Assembly (NCBI GenBank): GCA_002747035.1
Contig: PDRZ01000023.1
Location: 23,575-87,574 of the forward strand
Source: Rhodobacterales bacterium
GTDB lineage: Bacteria; Pseudomonadota; Alphaproteobacteria; Rhodobacterales; Rhodobacteraceae
Length of the DNA stretch: 64,000 nt
Reading direction: 5' to 3'
Shown: in pieces, positions 9,863-19,212 of the stretch
Layout of the letters: each line of letters starts with the position of its first letter
Position numbering within the stretch: position 1 is the first letter of the stretch
The notes under the pieces: model-generated
What the model was told of the DNA's origin: nothing
Seen by the model: only the letters and a program-made list of their open reading frames with translations
Database searches by the model: none
Translations under genes and position numbers: made by a program

Positions 9863-11251
9863 ATGAAATACATCTCGACCCGAGGCACCGCGCCGGTACT
9901 CAACTTCGAAGAGGCGATGTTGACCGGGCTGGCCCGCGATGGCGGCCTCTATCTGCCCGAAACCATCCCGACCCTGTCGAAGGATGAGATTGCCGCACTG
10001 TCGGGCCTGTCATACGAAGAGACCGCCTTTCGCATCATGCGCCCGTTCATCGGCGACACATTCACCGACGCGGAATTCAAAGACATCATTACCCGGGCCT
10101 ATGCAAATTTCGGCCATGCCGCCCGCGCGCCTCTGGTACAGCTCGCCCCAAACCACTTCCTGCTGGAACTGTTCCACGGCCCCACCCTGGCCTTCAAGGA
10201 TTTCGCGATGCAGCTGATCGGTCAGCTGTTCCAGGCGGCCCTGTCGCGCAACGGCAAGCGGGTCACCATCGTCGGTGCCACCTCGGGCGACACCGGCTCG
10301 GCGGCGATCGAAGCCTTCCGCGGCCTCGACAATGTCGACGTTTTTATCCTCTTCCCCCATGGCCGGGTCAGCGATGTGCAACGCCGCCAGATGACCACCC
10401 CATCGGAAAGCAACGTCCATGCGCTCGCCATCGACGGCGATTTCGACGATTGTCAGGCGCGGGTGAAGGACATGTTCAACCATTTCGAGTTCCGCGATTC
10501 CGTGGGGCTGGCCGGGGTGAACTCGATCAACTGGGCGCGGGTGCTGGCCCAGGTGGTCTATTATTTCTCCTCCGCCGTATCCCTTGGCGCACCGGATCGG
10601 AAGGTGTCGTTCACCGTGCCCACGGGCAATTTCGGCGACATCTTTGCCGGCTATATCGCCAAACGTATGGGCCTGCCCATTGACCGGCTCGTGGTCGCCA
10701 CAAACCAGAACGACATCCTGCACCGCTGCCTGTCCACCTCGGACTACACACCCGATGGCGTGATCCCGTCGATCAGCCCGTCGATGGATATCCAGGTCAG
10801 CTCGAATTTCGAACGCGCCCTGTTCATGGCCTATGACCATGACGGCGCGGCAGTGGCCCAGTTGATGGACGAGCTGAAACAAGGCGGCTTCTCGGTGTCC
10901 CAGGGTGCCCTGCAGGCGTTGCGCGAAACCTATGACTCGGGACGCTGTTCCGAAGAAGAAACCAGCGCGACAATCGCGAGACTGTCGGAAACGACAGGCG
11001 AGCAGCTTTGCCCCCACACCGCCGTCGGTGTCAAAGTGGCCGAAGAACAGCGCGTCGCGACAACCCCGATGATCACGCTCGCCACGGCCCACCCGGCGAA
11101 ATTCCCCGATGCGGTGCAATCGGCCACCGGCCTCCACCCCGACCTGCCCCCGCGCATGGCCGACCTGTTTGACCGGGGCGAACGGGTGACCCGCCTGCCA
11201 AATGACCTTGCCGCCATCGAGGCCCTGATCCAGGAGCGCCGCGCCCGTTGA
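9863..11251 (+). CDS. thrC: Threonine synthase
   Basis: A PLP enzyme that converts O-phosphohomoserine to threonine. The 462 residues from ATG 9863 match the full-length alphaproteobacterial/yeast-type enzyme. The PLP lysine is Lys112 in LAFKDFAMQ, and the phosphate-binding loop GATSGDTGSAA follows. The frame is continuous with the upstream SURF1 sequence. The only ribosome-site candidate before 9863 is a weak GGAT about eight bases away, so independent initiation is plausible but not certain. Its TGA overlaps the TTG of the M16 peptidase gene. Confidence 0.93.
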   Translation: MKYISTRGTAPVLNFEEAMLTGLARDGGLYLPETIPTLSKDEIAALSGLSYEETAFRIMRPFIGDTFTDAEFKDIITRAYANFGHAARAPLVQLAPNHFLLELFHGPTLAFKDFAMQLIGQLFQAALSRNGKRVTIVGATSGDTGSAAIEAFRGLDNVDVFILFPHGRVSDVQRRQMTTPSESNVHALAIDGDFDDCQARVKDMFNHFEFRDSVGLAGVNSINWARVLAQVVYYFSSAVSLGAPDRKVSFTVPTGNFGDIFAGYIAKRMGLPIDRLVVATNQNDILHRCLSTSDYTPDGVIPSISPSMDIQVSSNFERALFMAYDHDGAAVAQLMDELKQGGFSVSQGALQALRETYDSGRCSEEETSATIARLSETTGEQLCPHTAVGVKVAEEQRVATTPMITLATAHPAKFPDAVQSATGLHPDLPPRMADLFDRGERVTRLPNDLAAIEALIQERRAR

Positions 11252-12510
11252 CTGTTCAATCCCACACCCTGCCCAACGGGCTGCGTATCGTTACCGAACA
11301 CATGCCCGGCCTGCAATCGGCCAGCGTGGGCATCTGGGTTACCGCCGGGGGGCGCGATGAGCGCCCTGAACAAAACGGCATTGCCCATTTCCTCGAACAT
11401 ATGGCGTTCAAAGGCACACAGCGGCGCAGCGCCCTTCAGATTGCCGAGGCGATCGAGGATGTGGGCGGTTACATCAACGCCTATACCAGCCGCGAAACCA
11501 CCGCCTATTACGCCCGGGTCCTGGGCGAAGACGTGGCGCTTGCCGTGGATGTCATCGCCGATATCCTGCTCAACCCCGTCTTCGATCAGAATGAAATCGA
11601 AGTCGAGCGGGGCGTGATCCTGCAAGAGATCGGCCAGGCGCTGGATACACCCGACGACGTGATATTTGACTGGCTACAGGAAAAAGCCTACCCGGATCAG
11701 GCGATTGGCCGCACCATCCTTGGCCCAGCTGAAAGGATACGCAGCTTTACCCGCGCCGATCTGGCCGGGTTCGTGGCCGATCACTATGGCCCGGATCAAA
11801 TGATCCTCGCCGCCGCGGGGGCCGTGGATCACGACGCCATTGTCAAACAGGCCGAAATCCTTTTTGGCCCTCTGGCCGCGCGCGGCGGGCACCGCCCGGA
11901 AAGCGCACGATTCTCGGGCGGGGAAACCCGCCATGTCAAAGACCTGGAGCAGGCCCATTTCGCACTGGCCTTCGAAGGCCCGGATTACCGCGATCCGGCG
12001 ATTTATACCGCGCAAATCTACGCTTCGGCGCTTGGCGGCGGCATGTCCTCGCGCCTGTTTCAGGAGATTCGCGAACACCGTGGCCTGTGCTACACGATCT
12101 TTTCCCAGGCCGGGGCCTATTCCGATACCGGCATGATGACCGTCTATGCGGGCACATCCGGCGAACAGCTTGGCGAACTGGCAACCATCACGATAGACGA
12201 AATGAAACGCGCCGCCGAGGATATGAGCGACGCCGAAGTCGCCCGTGCCCGCGCCCAGATGAAAGCCGGGATGCTGATGGGACTGGAGAGCCCGTCCAAC
12301 CGCGCCGAGCGGCTGGCCCGCATGACCCAGATCTGGAACCGCGTGCCCGATCTGTCCGAGATTGTCCAGCGGATCGACGCGGTGGACACCGCCGCCGTGC
12401 GTGGCTTTGCCGAATCCACCGTGCTGCAGGCGCCAACCGCGCTGGCACTTTATGGCCCTGTTCAGGACGCCCCGACGCTGGACAGCCTGAATACCCGGCG
12501 CGCGGCCTGA
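11248..12510 (+). CDS. M16 family zinc peptidase (mitochondrial processing peptidase-like)
   Basis: A 420-residue two-domain M16B peptidase. The inverted zinc motif HFLEH is at residues 47-51 (catalytic Glu50), and the expected downstream glutamate region NEIEVERG is present. The second half carries the glycine-rich GGGMSSRLFQEIREHRGLCY stretch typical of MPP-like proteins. It starts with a TTG overlapping the thrC stop, and its own TGA overlaps the next ATG, so translation is coupled. Bacterial members degrade peptides; the natural substrate here is unknown. Confidence 0.93.
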   Translation: MTVQSHTLPNGLRIVTEHMPGLQSASVGIWVTAGGRDERPEQNGIAHFLEHMAFKGTQRRSALQIAEAIEDVGGYINAYTSRETTAYYARVLGEDVALAVDVIADILLNPVFDQNEIEVERGVILQEIGQALDTPDDVIFDWLQEKAYPDQAIGRTILGPAERIRSFTRADLAGFVADHYGPDQMILAAAGAVDHDAIVKQAEILFGPLAARGGHRPESARFSGGETRHVKDLEQAHFALAFEGPDYRDPAIYTAQIYASALGGGMSSRLFQEIREHRGLCYTIFSQAGAYSDTGMMTVYAGTSGEQLGELATITIDEMKRAAEDMSDAEVARARAQMKAGMLMGLESPSNRAERLARMTQIWNRVPDLSEIVQRIDAVDTAAVRGFAESTVLQAPTALALYGPVQDAPTLDSLNTRRAA

Positions 12511-13097
12511 TGTTTCCCCGCGCCGCCCGCAAGCTTAGGATCGAGACCGAGCGTCTCACCCTGCGCGCGCCGGTGCATGGTGACTTTCTGGCCTGGACGG
12601 GCCTGCGGACCCAAAGTGAACCGTTTTTGACCCCGTGGGAACCGGCCTGGTCCGCCGATCACCTCACTCGCCGCGCCTTTACCAACCGCGTGTATTGGGC
12701 GCAAAGGTCCATCAACACCGGTACCGCCATGCCGCTGTTCCTGTTTCGGCGCGAGGATAACTGCCTGCTTGGCGCGATCACCCTGGACAATATCCGCCGT
12801 GGTCCCTCGCAATCGGGCACGCTCGGCTATTGGATCGGAGAACCCCATGCCCGTCAGGGATATATGTGCGAAGCCATCCTCGCCACGGTACATCACGCCT
12901 TTACCCGACTGGATCTCAGTCGGCTGGAGGCTGCCTGCCTTCCCGAAAACACACCCTCGCGCGGGGTTCTGGAAAAGACCGGCTTCAAATATGAAGGCGT
13001 GGCGCAAAGCTATCTGCAAATCGCCGGGCGCTGGCGCACCCATGTGCTTTATGCCGCTTTGCGGATGGACCGGCGCGGGCGCACGGATATAGGTTAG
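12510..13097 (+). CDS. GNAT family N-acetyltransferase (RimJ-like)
   Basis: A 195-residue acetyltransferase of the RimJ/RimL group: LRIETERLTLRAP at the start, LGYWIGEPHARQGYMCEA as the acetyl-CoA binding strand and loop, and NTPSRGVLEKTGFKYEG near the end. RimJ-like enzymes acetylate N-terminal residues of ribosomal or other proteins; the target here is unknown. Its ATG overlaps the peptidase stop codon (ATGA). The FAD dehydrogenase gene follows three bases after its stop. Confidence 0.9.
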   Translation: MFPRAARKLRIETERLTLRAPVHGDFLAWTGLRTQSEPFLTPWEPAWSADHLTRRAFTNRVYWAQRSINTGTAMPLFLFRREDNCLLGAITLDNIRRGPSQSGTLGYWIGEPHARQGYMCEAILATVHHAFTRLDLSRLEAACLPENTPSRGVLEKTGFKYEGVAQSYLQIAGRWRTHVLYAALRMDRRGRTDIG

Positions 13098-13100
13098 GGT

Positions 13101-14525
13101 ATGACCCTGTCACCTGCTGATACCCCCCAATTCACCGAAACCCTGCGCGGGGTGTTGCCCGCACGCACCTTTCGCCCTGTGACCCCCGCCTATCTGGAAG
13201 AGCCACGCGGCAAATGGATGGGGCAGGCCGCGCTGATCCTCGCGCCCGAAACCACCGAACAGGTGGCCATCGCCCTGCGCGCCGCCAATGCCGCGCGGGT
13301 GCCCGTGGTGCCCTATGGGGGTGGCACCGGGCTTGTGGGCGGTCAAACCCTGCCCGACGGCCCCGCGCCGCTGTTGATTTCGCTCGAGCGCATGTCTGCC
13401 ATCCTCGGGGTCTACCCGGACGAAAACGTGCTGGTGGCTCAGGCTGGCGCGCGGCTCGAAGACCTCCATACGGCCGCCGCCTCCCATGATCGGTTGTTTC
13501 CCCTTTCCATCGCGTCCAAGGGCACCGCCCAGATCGGCGGCAACCTAGCCACCAACGCGGGCGGGGTGAATGTGCTGCGCTACGGCAATGCCCGCGACCT
13601 CTGCCTTGGGATCGAGGCGGTCCTGCCCGACGGGCAAATCCACCACGGGCTGACGCGGCTGCGCAAGGATAATACCGGCTATGACCTGCGCAACCTGTTG
13701 ATCGGGTCCGAAGGGACGCTGGGCATCATCACCGCCGCCGCGCTGAAACTCGTCCCCGTTCCTGCCGCGTCGGGGACGGCTTTGATGACCGTGACCTCGC
13801 CCGGAGCCGCGCTGACCCTGCTATCCATGGCGCGGGACCGGGTTGGCGACGCCGTATCGGCGTTTGAGCTGATCCATGGTCAGGGGCTGGCATTCCTGTC
13901 CGAAACCCTGCCTGATCTGCGCCAACCCTTTGATACAGCCCCGGATTGGAGCGTTCTGATCGAACTGGGGCTCCCCGGCGGGCTTGATCCGCAAGAGGTA
14001 TTGGAAGAGCTGTTCAGCGCAGCACTTGAGGCCGGTCTGGTCGGTGACGGGCTGATCGCCCAATCCCAATCGCAACGCGCCGATTTCTGGAACATGCGCG
14101 AACAAATCCCCGAGGCGAACCGCCGCATCGGGTCGATTTCAAGCCATGACATTTCCCTGCCGCTCAGCGAAATTGAACCATTCATCACCCGTGCCGGGGC
14201 CGAACTTGCCGGATTGGACGAGTTTCGGATCAACTGTTTCGGCCATCTTGGCGACGGCAACCTGCATTACAATGTGTTTCCCGCGCGGGGGCGCAGCCGG
14301 ACAGATTATCCAGACATGGCGGCGCGGGTGCAGGCGCTTGTTCATGATCTTGTGCTGGACATGGGCGGTTCCTTCAGCGCCGAACACGGGGTTGGCCGAT
14401 TAAAGGCCGGGGACCTGGAAAAATACGGCGACTCGGCCAAATTGTCAGCGATGCGGGCGATCAAGGCGGCGCTGGACCCAGAGGGAATCATGAATCCCGG
14501 CGCAGTTTTTCGAAAAAACGGCTAG
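13101..14525 (+). CDS. FAD-linked D-2-hydroxyacid dehydrogenase (GlcD / D-2-hydroxyglutarate type)
   Basis: A 474-residue flavoprotein of the VAO superfamily. The FAD-binding PCMH domain covers about residues 45-225 with VPVVPYGGGTGLVGG and NAGGVNVLRYGN; the C-terminal substrate domain carries HLGDGNLHYN, whose histidines bind a metal in D-2-hydroxyglutarate and D-lactate dehydrogenases. It ends with NPGAVF. The substrate is not certain: D-2-hydroxyglutarate, D-lactate or glycolate are candidates. It lies at the end of the run that starts with surf1. The stop is followed by 91 bases holding a CtrA-like site before dprA. Confidence 0.9.
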   Translation: MTLSPADTPQFTETLRGVLPARTFRPVTPAYLEEPRGKWMGQAALILAPETTEQVAIALRAANAARVPVVPYGGGTGLVGGQTLPDGPAPLLISLERMSAILGVYPDENVLVAQAGARLEDLHTAAASHDRLFPLSIASKGTAQIGGNLATNAGGVNVLRYGNARDLCLGIEAVLPDGQIHHGLTRLRKDNTGYDLRNLLIGSEGTLGIITAAALKLVPVPAASGTALMTVTSPGAALTLLSMARDRVGDAVSAFELIHGQGLAFLSETLPDLRQPFDTAPDWSVLIELGLPGGLDPQEVLEELFSAALEAGLVGDGLIAQSQSQRADFWNMREQIPEANRRIGSISSHDISLPLSEIEPFITRAGAELAGLDEFRINCFGHLGDGNLHYNVFPARGRSRTDYPDMAARVQALVHDLVLDMGGSFSAEHGVGRLKAGDLEKYGDSAKLSAMRAIKAALDPEGIMNPGAVFRKNG

Positions 14526-14557
14526 AAATCAAAAGATCACAAAAAAGCCATCTTTGG

Positions 14558-14573
14558 TTTACCGCCCATTAAC
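14558..14573 (+). promoter_or_regulatory. CtrA-like site upstream of dprA
   Basis: TTTACCGCCCATTAAC fits TTAA-N7-TTAAC with one mismatch in the first half-site. It lies 44 bases upstream of the dprA ATG. In Rhodobacter capsulatus, competence-type genes including dprA depend on CtrA for gene transfer agent uptake, which makes the placement meaningful. Confidence 0.5.
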
Positions 14574-14616
14574 CATCAGAGGGCTACACATGGTTCTGCA
14601 AGCAGGCGGAGCCACG

Positions 14617-15786
14617 ATGACCGAAGGTTTTCATCCTTCCACTCACCCCCCACTCCCACCCACCACGGAAGATGATCGGGTGTCGTGGCTCCGCTTATTG
14701 CGTTCCCGCCGGGTCGGGATTTCCACCTTCTATCGCATGTTGAACGAACACGGGTCCGCCACCGCCGCGCTGGCCGCGCTGCCCGATGTGGCCGGACAGG
14801 CCGGGATCAACAACTATGCCCCCTGCCCCGAAGGCGTGGCGATTGCCGAACTGCGCGATGGACGGCGCGCCGGGGCCCGGATGATCTGTGTGGGCGATGC
14901 GGACTATCCCCGCGACCTGCTGGACCTTAACGACGCCCCGCCCATCCTGTGGGTGCGGGGCGATCTTTCGCTTCTTTCCCGGCCACGGATTTCACTGGTC
15001 GGGGCGCGCAATGCCTCGTCCCTTGGCGGACGCATGGCCCGGGCGCTGGCCAGGGAACTCGCGCAACACGGGTTTGTCACCGTGTCCGGCCTTGCCCGTG
15101 GCATTGATACTGCGGTGCATCATGCCACAGTGGACACCGGCACGATTGCCGTGATGGCCGGTGGGGTTGATGTGGTTTATCCCGCTGAAAACGCCCAACT
15201 GGCCGATGACATTGCCAAAAAGGGGCTGATGGTGTCCGAACAACCCATAGGCACCCAGCCTCAGGCGCGCCATTTCCCGCGCCGCAACCGGTTGATCTCG
15301 GGGCTGGGCAAAGCGGTGATATTGATTGAGGCGGCCGCGAAGTCGGGGAGCCTGATCACCGCACGCAACGCGCTTGATCAGGGGCGCGAGGTGCTGGCCG
15401 TGCCCGGGCACCCCTTTGACGCACGGGCCTCGGGCTGTAACATGTTGATCCGCGATGGCGCGACCCTGGTGCGCAATGCCGAAGACGTGATCGAGGCGCT
15501 TGGCCCCATCGCCACCCCCGCGACACAGGTGGAAATGGGGCTTACCCCGCCCGAAATCCCCGCCCCACCGCCCCAGAAACGCACCTGGCGCGATGCGGCG
15601 CAGCTTCACCGGCTGATTCTTGATCGGCTGGGGCCAAGCCCGATGGCCGAAGATCAATTGATCCGCGACCTTGGCGCCCCAGCCAATTCGGTTGCCCCTG
15701 TTCTGGTCGATATGGAACTGGACGGCAAGATTCAACGACAGGCCGGCGGGCTGTTGTCACGCCACACTGACAGCAAGTCAAATTGA
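14617..15786 (+). CDS. dprA: DNA-processing protein DprA
   Basis: DprA binds incoming single-stranded DNA and loads RecA in natural transformation and in uptake of gene transfer agent DNA. The roughly 390-residue protein has an N-terminal helical region, the Rossmann-like core (SLVGARNASSLGGRMA, SGLARGIDTAVH, GGVDVVYPAEN, PRRNRLISGL) and a C-terminal winged-helix part. The ATG at 14617 follows GGCGGAG; an in-frame ATG at 14590 is an alternative. It is convergent with the next gene, with only about 24 bases between the stops. Confidence 0.95.
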   Translation: MTEGFHPSTHPPLPPTTEDDRVSWLRLLRSRRVGISTFYRMLNEHGSATAALAALPDVAGQAGINNYAPCPEGVAIAELRDGRRAGARMICVGDADYPRDLLDLNDAPPILWVRGDLSLLSRPRISLVGARNASSLGGRMARALARELAQHGFVTVSGLARGIDTAVHHATVDTGTIAVMAGGVDVVYPAENAQLADDIAKKGLMVSEQPIGTQPQARHFPRRNRLISGLGKAVILIEAAAKSGSLITARNALDQGREVLAVPGHPFDARASGCNMLIRDGATLVRNAEDVIEALGPIATPATQVEMGLTPPEIPAPPPQKRTWRDAAQLHRLILDRLGPSPMAEDQLIRDLGAPANSVAPVLVDMELDGKIQRQAGGLLSRHTDSKSN

Positions 15787-15809
15787 CCCGCAGCCCGGGA
15801 CAGACCCCG

Positions 15810-16241
15810 CTAGCAAACCTCGGGAATAACCGCCGCATAGTCCACACAAAGCGCCGGATCGGCATACCACACATCCGTTGCGCCAATCGCCCAATGGACC
15901 GCCACCCACGTGGCCCCCACCTTGCGATACAACGCCTGAAGCGACGTGCCGTCCATGAACTCCGGGTCGAGATACCCGCGCCGTGCCCCCGGCGTGCGCG
16001 CAATGTCGATCTCCTTCCCCCCGGGCCGCTGGGCATGGACGGCGGCAAACCCGACCGACCCGGACACCCGCAGGTCATGCACCACAAATTCCACCGGCGC
16101 TCCAAGCTGCCATTCCGCATGGGGCCGCAGAGCGTCCATCAAGCCCTTGCGTGTTGCACTGCCCCGCTTTGGCGTGGCCCAGTCCGCCACCGCCGCCGTT
16201 GCCATGCAACAAACCATGGCACCCATCACCCAGTTTTTCAT
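15810..16241 (-). CDS. Secreted protein of unknown function
   Basis: A 143-residue protein with a good signal peptide (MKNWVMGAMVCCMATAAVA, cleavage before DW). GGAGAGAG lies ahead of the ATG. The mature part has conserved-looking segments such as PVEFVVHDLRVSGSVGFA, RRGYLDPEFMDG and WVAVHWAIGATDVWYADPALCVDYAAVIPEVC-type ending with two cysteines that could pair. I do not recognise a domain. Roseobacter genomes contain similar short periplasmic proteins without a known role. It is divergent from topA and convergent with dprA. Confidence 0.8.
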   Translation of the reverse strand: MKNWVMGAMVCCMATAAVADWATPKRGSATRKGLMDALRPHAEWQLGAPVEFVVHDLRVSGSVGFAAVHAQRPGGKEIDIARTPGARRGYLDPEFMDGTSLQALYRKVGATWVAVHWAIGATDVWYADPALCVDYAAVIPEVC

Positions 16242-16399
16242 ATTGCTCTCTCCTTCCGATCAAATCGCTTGTAAATCCCGCCCAGATTGCCCAAATCCAG
16301 CCCCAGGCGAAAGAGGACGACTACACCGCATTGACAATGCCCCCCTTCCCGAACCATCTTCCGCCGCCATATACGGTCGTCCGAGTCGAAAGGAATTTC

Positions 16400-19027
16400 A
16401 TGCCAGTTGTCGTCGTCGAATCTCCGGCCAAAGCCAAGACTATCAACAAATATCTCGGCCCGGATTACACGGTTCTGGCATCCTATGGCCATGTCCGCGA
16501 CCTGCCGCCAAAGGATGGCAGCGTCGATACCGAAAACGATTTCGAAATGACGTGGGAGGTCGGATATGACAGCCGTAAACACGTCAAGGCCATCGCCGAC
16601 GCGCTGAAAGCCGACAACGCGCTGATCCTCGCCACCGACCCTGATCGCGAGGGCGAAGCGATTTCCTGGCATCTGGAAGAGGCGTTGCGCAAACGTCGCG
16701 CGATCAAGAAGGACACCCCCGTGTCCCGCGTCGTGTTCAACGCCATCACCAAGGCGGCGGTGACCGAAGCGATGAAGAACCCGCGCCAGGTGGACCAGCC
16801 GCTGGTCGATGCCTATCTTGCCCGCCGGGCGCTGGATTACCTTGTTGGGTTCAATCTGTCCCCCGTCCTGTGGCGCAAACTGCCCGGCGCGCGCAGCGCG
16901 GGCCGGGTGCAATCCGTCTGCCTGCGCCTGATCGTTGAGCGCGAGATGGAGATCGAAGCCTTCGATCCCCGCGAATACTGGACGGTGAAGGCGATCCTGA
17001 CCACGCCGCGTGGCCAGGAATACGAGGCGCGGCTGACCACCCTGGCCGGGGAAAAGCTCGATAAATTCGACATCCCCAATGCCACCGCCGCCGAACTGGC
17101 CCAACGCGCGATCGAAAGCCGCGACCTGACCGTGTCTTCGGTCCAGGCGAAACCGGCCAGCCGCAACCCCTCGGCCCCGTTCATGACCTCGACCCTGCAA
17201 CAAGAGGCCAGCCGCAAATTCGGCATGGGTGCGCGGCAAACCATGAGCGCGGCTCAGCGGCTTTATGAGGCCGGGCATATCACCTATATGCGAACCGACG
17301 GCATCGACATGGCCCCCGAAGCGGTGAGCGCCGCGCGCGACGCGATTGCCTCGCGCTATGGCTCCGAATACGTGCCCGAAAAACCGCGCATCTACAAGAA
17401 CAAGGCCAAGAACGCCCAGGAAGCCCACGAATGTATCCGCCCCACGAACATGGAAAAGGATGCGGTCTCCCTGAAAATCTCGGACGATGATCAACGCAAG
17501 CTTTATGACCTGATCTGGAAACGCACGCTGGCCTGTCAGATGGCCGGTGCCCGGATGGAGCGCACCACCGTCGAAGTGGGCAGCGCCGATGGGCAGGTTG
17601 CCCTGCGTGCCACCGGTCAGGTGATGCTGTTTGACGGGTTCATGCGGGTTTACGAAGAGGGCCGCGACGATCAGGTTGTGGATGACGATGACAAACGCCT
17701 GCCTTCGATCATGCAGGGCGAAGCGGCGGGCAAGAAATCCGTAACCCCGGAACAGCATTTCACCCAGCCCCCGCCCCGCTATACCGAGGCAACGCTGGTC
17801 AAGCGCATGGAAGAGCTGGGTATCGGTCGCCCCTCGACCTATGCCTCGGTGATCACCACGATCCAGGACCGCGAATATGTCCGAAAGGAAAAGAACCGCC
17901 TGTTCCCCGAGGACAAGGGCCGGATCGTAACCATCTTCCTGCTGAACTTCTTCCGCAAATATGTCGGCTATGAATTCACCGCCAACCTGGAAGAAGAGCT
18001 GGACGATGTCTCGGCAGGGGATCGCGATTACAAGGACGTGCTGGACCGCTTCTGGCGCGATTTCCATGCGGCGATTGCCGAAACCTCGGACCTGCGGATT
18101 TCCGAAGTTCTGGATGTGCTGGACGACGCGCTCGCGCCCCAGCTTTATCCACCGCGCGAAGACGGCACCGATCCGCGCATCTGTCCCAAATGCGGCAAGG
18201 GGCAACTGCACCTGAAAACCTCGCGCACCGGCGGGTTCGTGGGCTGTGGCAACTATCCCGAATGCACCTACACCCGGCCCATCGCGGGCGAAGGGGCCGA
18301 GGGCGAAGAGAAGCTGCTGGGCGAAGACGCGGGCGATGAAATCTGGCTCAAGGACGGGCGTTATGGCCCCTATGTCCAACGGGGCGAAGCAACGCCGGAA
18401 AACAAGCGCCCCAAGCGCAGTTCCCTGCCCCAACCCCGCCACGGCGGTTGGCCCAAGGAAGAAACCACGCTGGAACGGGCGCTGAAACTGCTGTCGCTGC
18501 CGCGCCATGTGGGGGATCACCCCGAAGGCGGCCGGATCAGCGCCAACCTGGGCCGATTCGGCCCCTATATCATGCACAAACTGCCCGACGCCGAAAAACC
18601 GACCTATGTGAACATGAAAACATGGGAAGAGATGTTCGAGATCGGCATGAACCATGCGGTGGAACTGTTGGCGGAAAAACGTGCCAACCCGGGGCGCGGG
18701 CGTGGGCGTGCAGCGGCCAAACCCTTGAAAGAACTGGGTGAACACCCGGAAAGCGGTGGCCCAGTGAATGTGTTCGAAGGGCGCTATGGCCCCTACGTCA
18801 AATGGGACAAGATCAACGCGACGATCCCGAAAGAGATCGAAGCGGCGGATGTGACCCTGGAACAGGCGGTTGAGTGGATCAACGAAAAAGCCGCGAAAAA
18901 GGGCGGGCGCAAGAAGGCCCCGGCGAAAAAGACCGCAACAAAAAAAACCACGGCAAAAAAGACCGAAACGAAAACAACCGCGGCCAAGAAAAAAGCCCCC
19001 GCGAAAAAGGCATCCGCCAGGAAATGA
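16400..19027 (+). CDS. topA: DNA topoisomerase I
   Basis: Relaxes negative supercoils in the cytosol. From ATG 16400 the protein is 875 residues. The TOPRIM domain holds VVVVESPAKAKTI and DPDREGEAISWH; the catalytic tyrosine is Tyr296 in YMRTDG. A four-cysteine zinc ribbon (CPKCGKG ... GCGNYPEC) lies near residue 594, followed by FGPYI and GRYGPYVKW repeats. The last 35 residues are a lysine/alanine-rich tail of AKK repeats resembling histone H1 tails, common in alphaproteobacterial TopA and probably adding DNA affinity. An upstream in-frame extension to 15983 is not used because it has no ribosome site and runs through another gene. Confidence 0.97.
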   Translation: MPVVVVESPAKAKTINKYLGPDYTVLASYGHVRDLPPKDGSVDTENDFEMTWEVGYDSRKHVKAIADALKADNALILATDPDREGEAISWHLEEALRKRRAIKKDTPVSRVVFNAITKAAVTEAMKNPRQVDQPLVDAYLARRALDYLVGFNLSPVLWRKLPGARSAGRVQSVCLRLIVEREMEIEAFDPREYWTVKAILTTPRGQEYEARLTTLAGEKLDKFDIPNATAAELAQRAIESRDLTVSSVQAKPASRNPSAPFMTSTLQQEASRKFGMGARQTMSAAQRLYEAGHITYMRTDGIDMAPEAVSAARDAIASRYGSEYVPEKPRIYKNKAKNAQEAHECIRPTNMEKDAVSLKISDDDQRKLYDLIWKRTLACQMAGARMERTTVEVGSADGQVALRATGQVMLFDGFMRVYEEGRDDQVVDDDDKRLPSIMQGEAAGKKSVTPEQHFTQPPPRYTEATLVKRMEELGIGRPSTYASVITTIQDREYVRKEKNRLFPEDKGRIVTIFLLNFFRKYVGYEFTANLEEELDDVSAGDRDYKDVLDRFWRDFHAAIAETSDLRISEVLDVLDDALAPQLYPPREDGTDPRICPKCGKGQLHLKTSRTGGFVGCGNYPECTYTRPIAGEGAEGEEKLLGEDAGDEIWLKDGRYGPYVQRGEATPENKRPKRSSLPQPRHGGWPKEETTLERALKLLSLPRHVGDHPEGGRISANLGRFGPYIMHKLPDAEKPTYVNMKTWEEMFEIGMNHAVELLAEKRANPGRGRGRAAAKPLKELGEHPESGGPVNVFEGRYGPYVKWDKINATIPKEIEAADVTLEQAVEWINEKAAKKGGRKKAPAKKTATKKTTAKKTETKTTAAKKKAPAKKASARK

Positions 19028-19031
19028 CTCC

Positions 19032-19062
19032 ACACCCCGGCCCCATCGGCCGGGGTGTTTCG
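19032..19062 (+). terminator. topA terminator
   Basis: An 11-base-pair perfect stem (ACACCCCGGCC with GGCCGGGGTGT) around CCATC, five bases after the topA stop, followed by TTTCGTT. Confidence 0.8.
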
Positions 19063-19212
19063 TTCTACGGACCGTGGGGGCATGTGGTGCCAAGGCAGCA
19101 AAGGCCACCATCAGTCATACGTAAAACTACGCAGGCCCTGCATCGCTCAGTTGACTCCGGCGCGACCCCACGTCACATACGTATCCAACACCTCGTTCCA
19201 AGGGAGATTTCC

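Noticed and set aside
16238-19111. 957-codon minus-strand frame opposite topA
   Set aside because: Shadow frame of a GC-rich gene; topA is unmistakable on the other strand and this frame has no recognisable domain.
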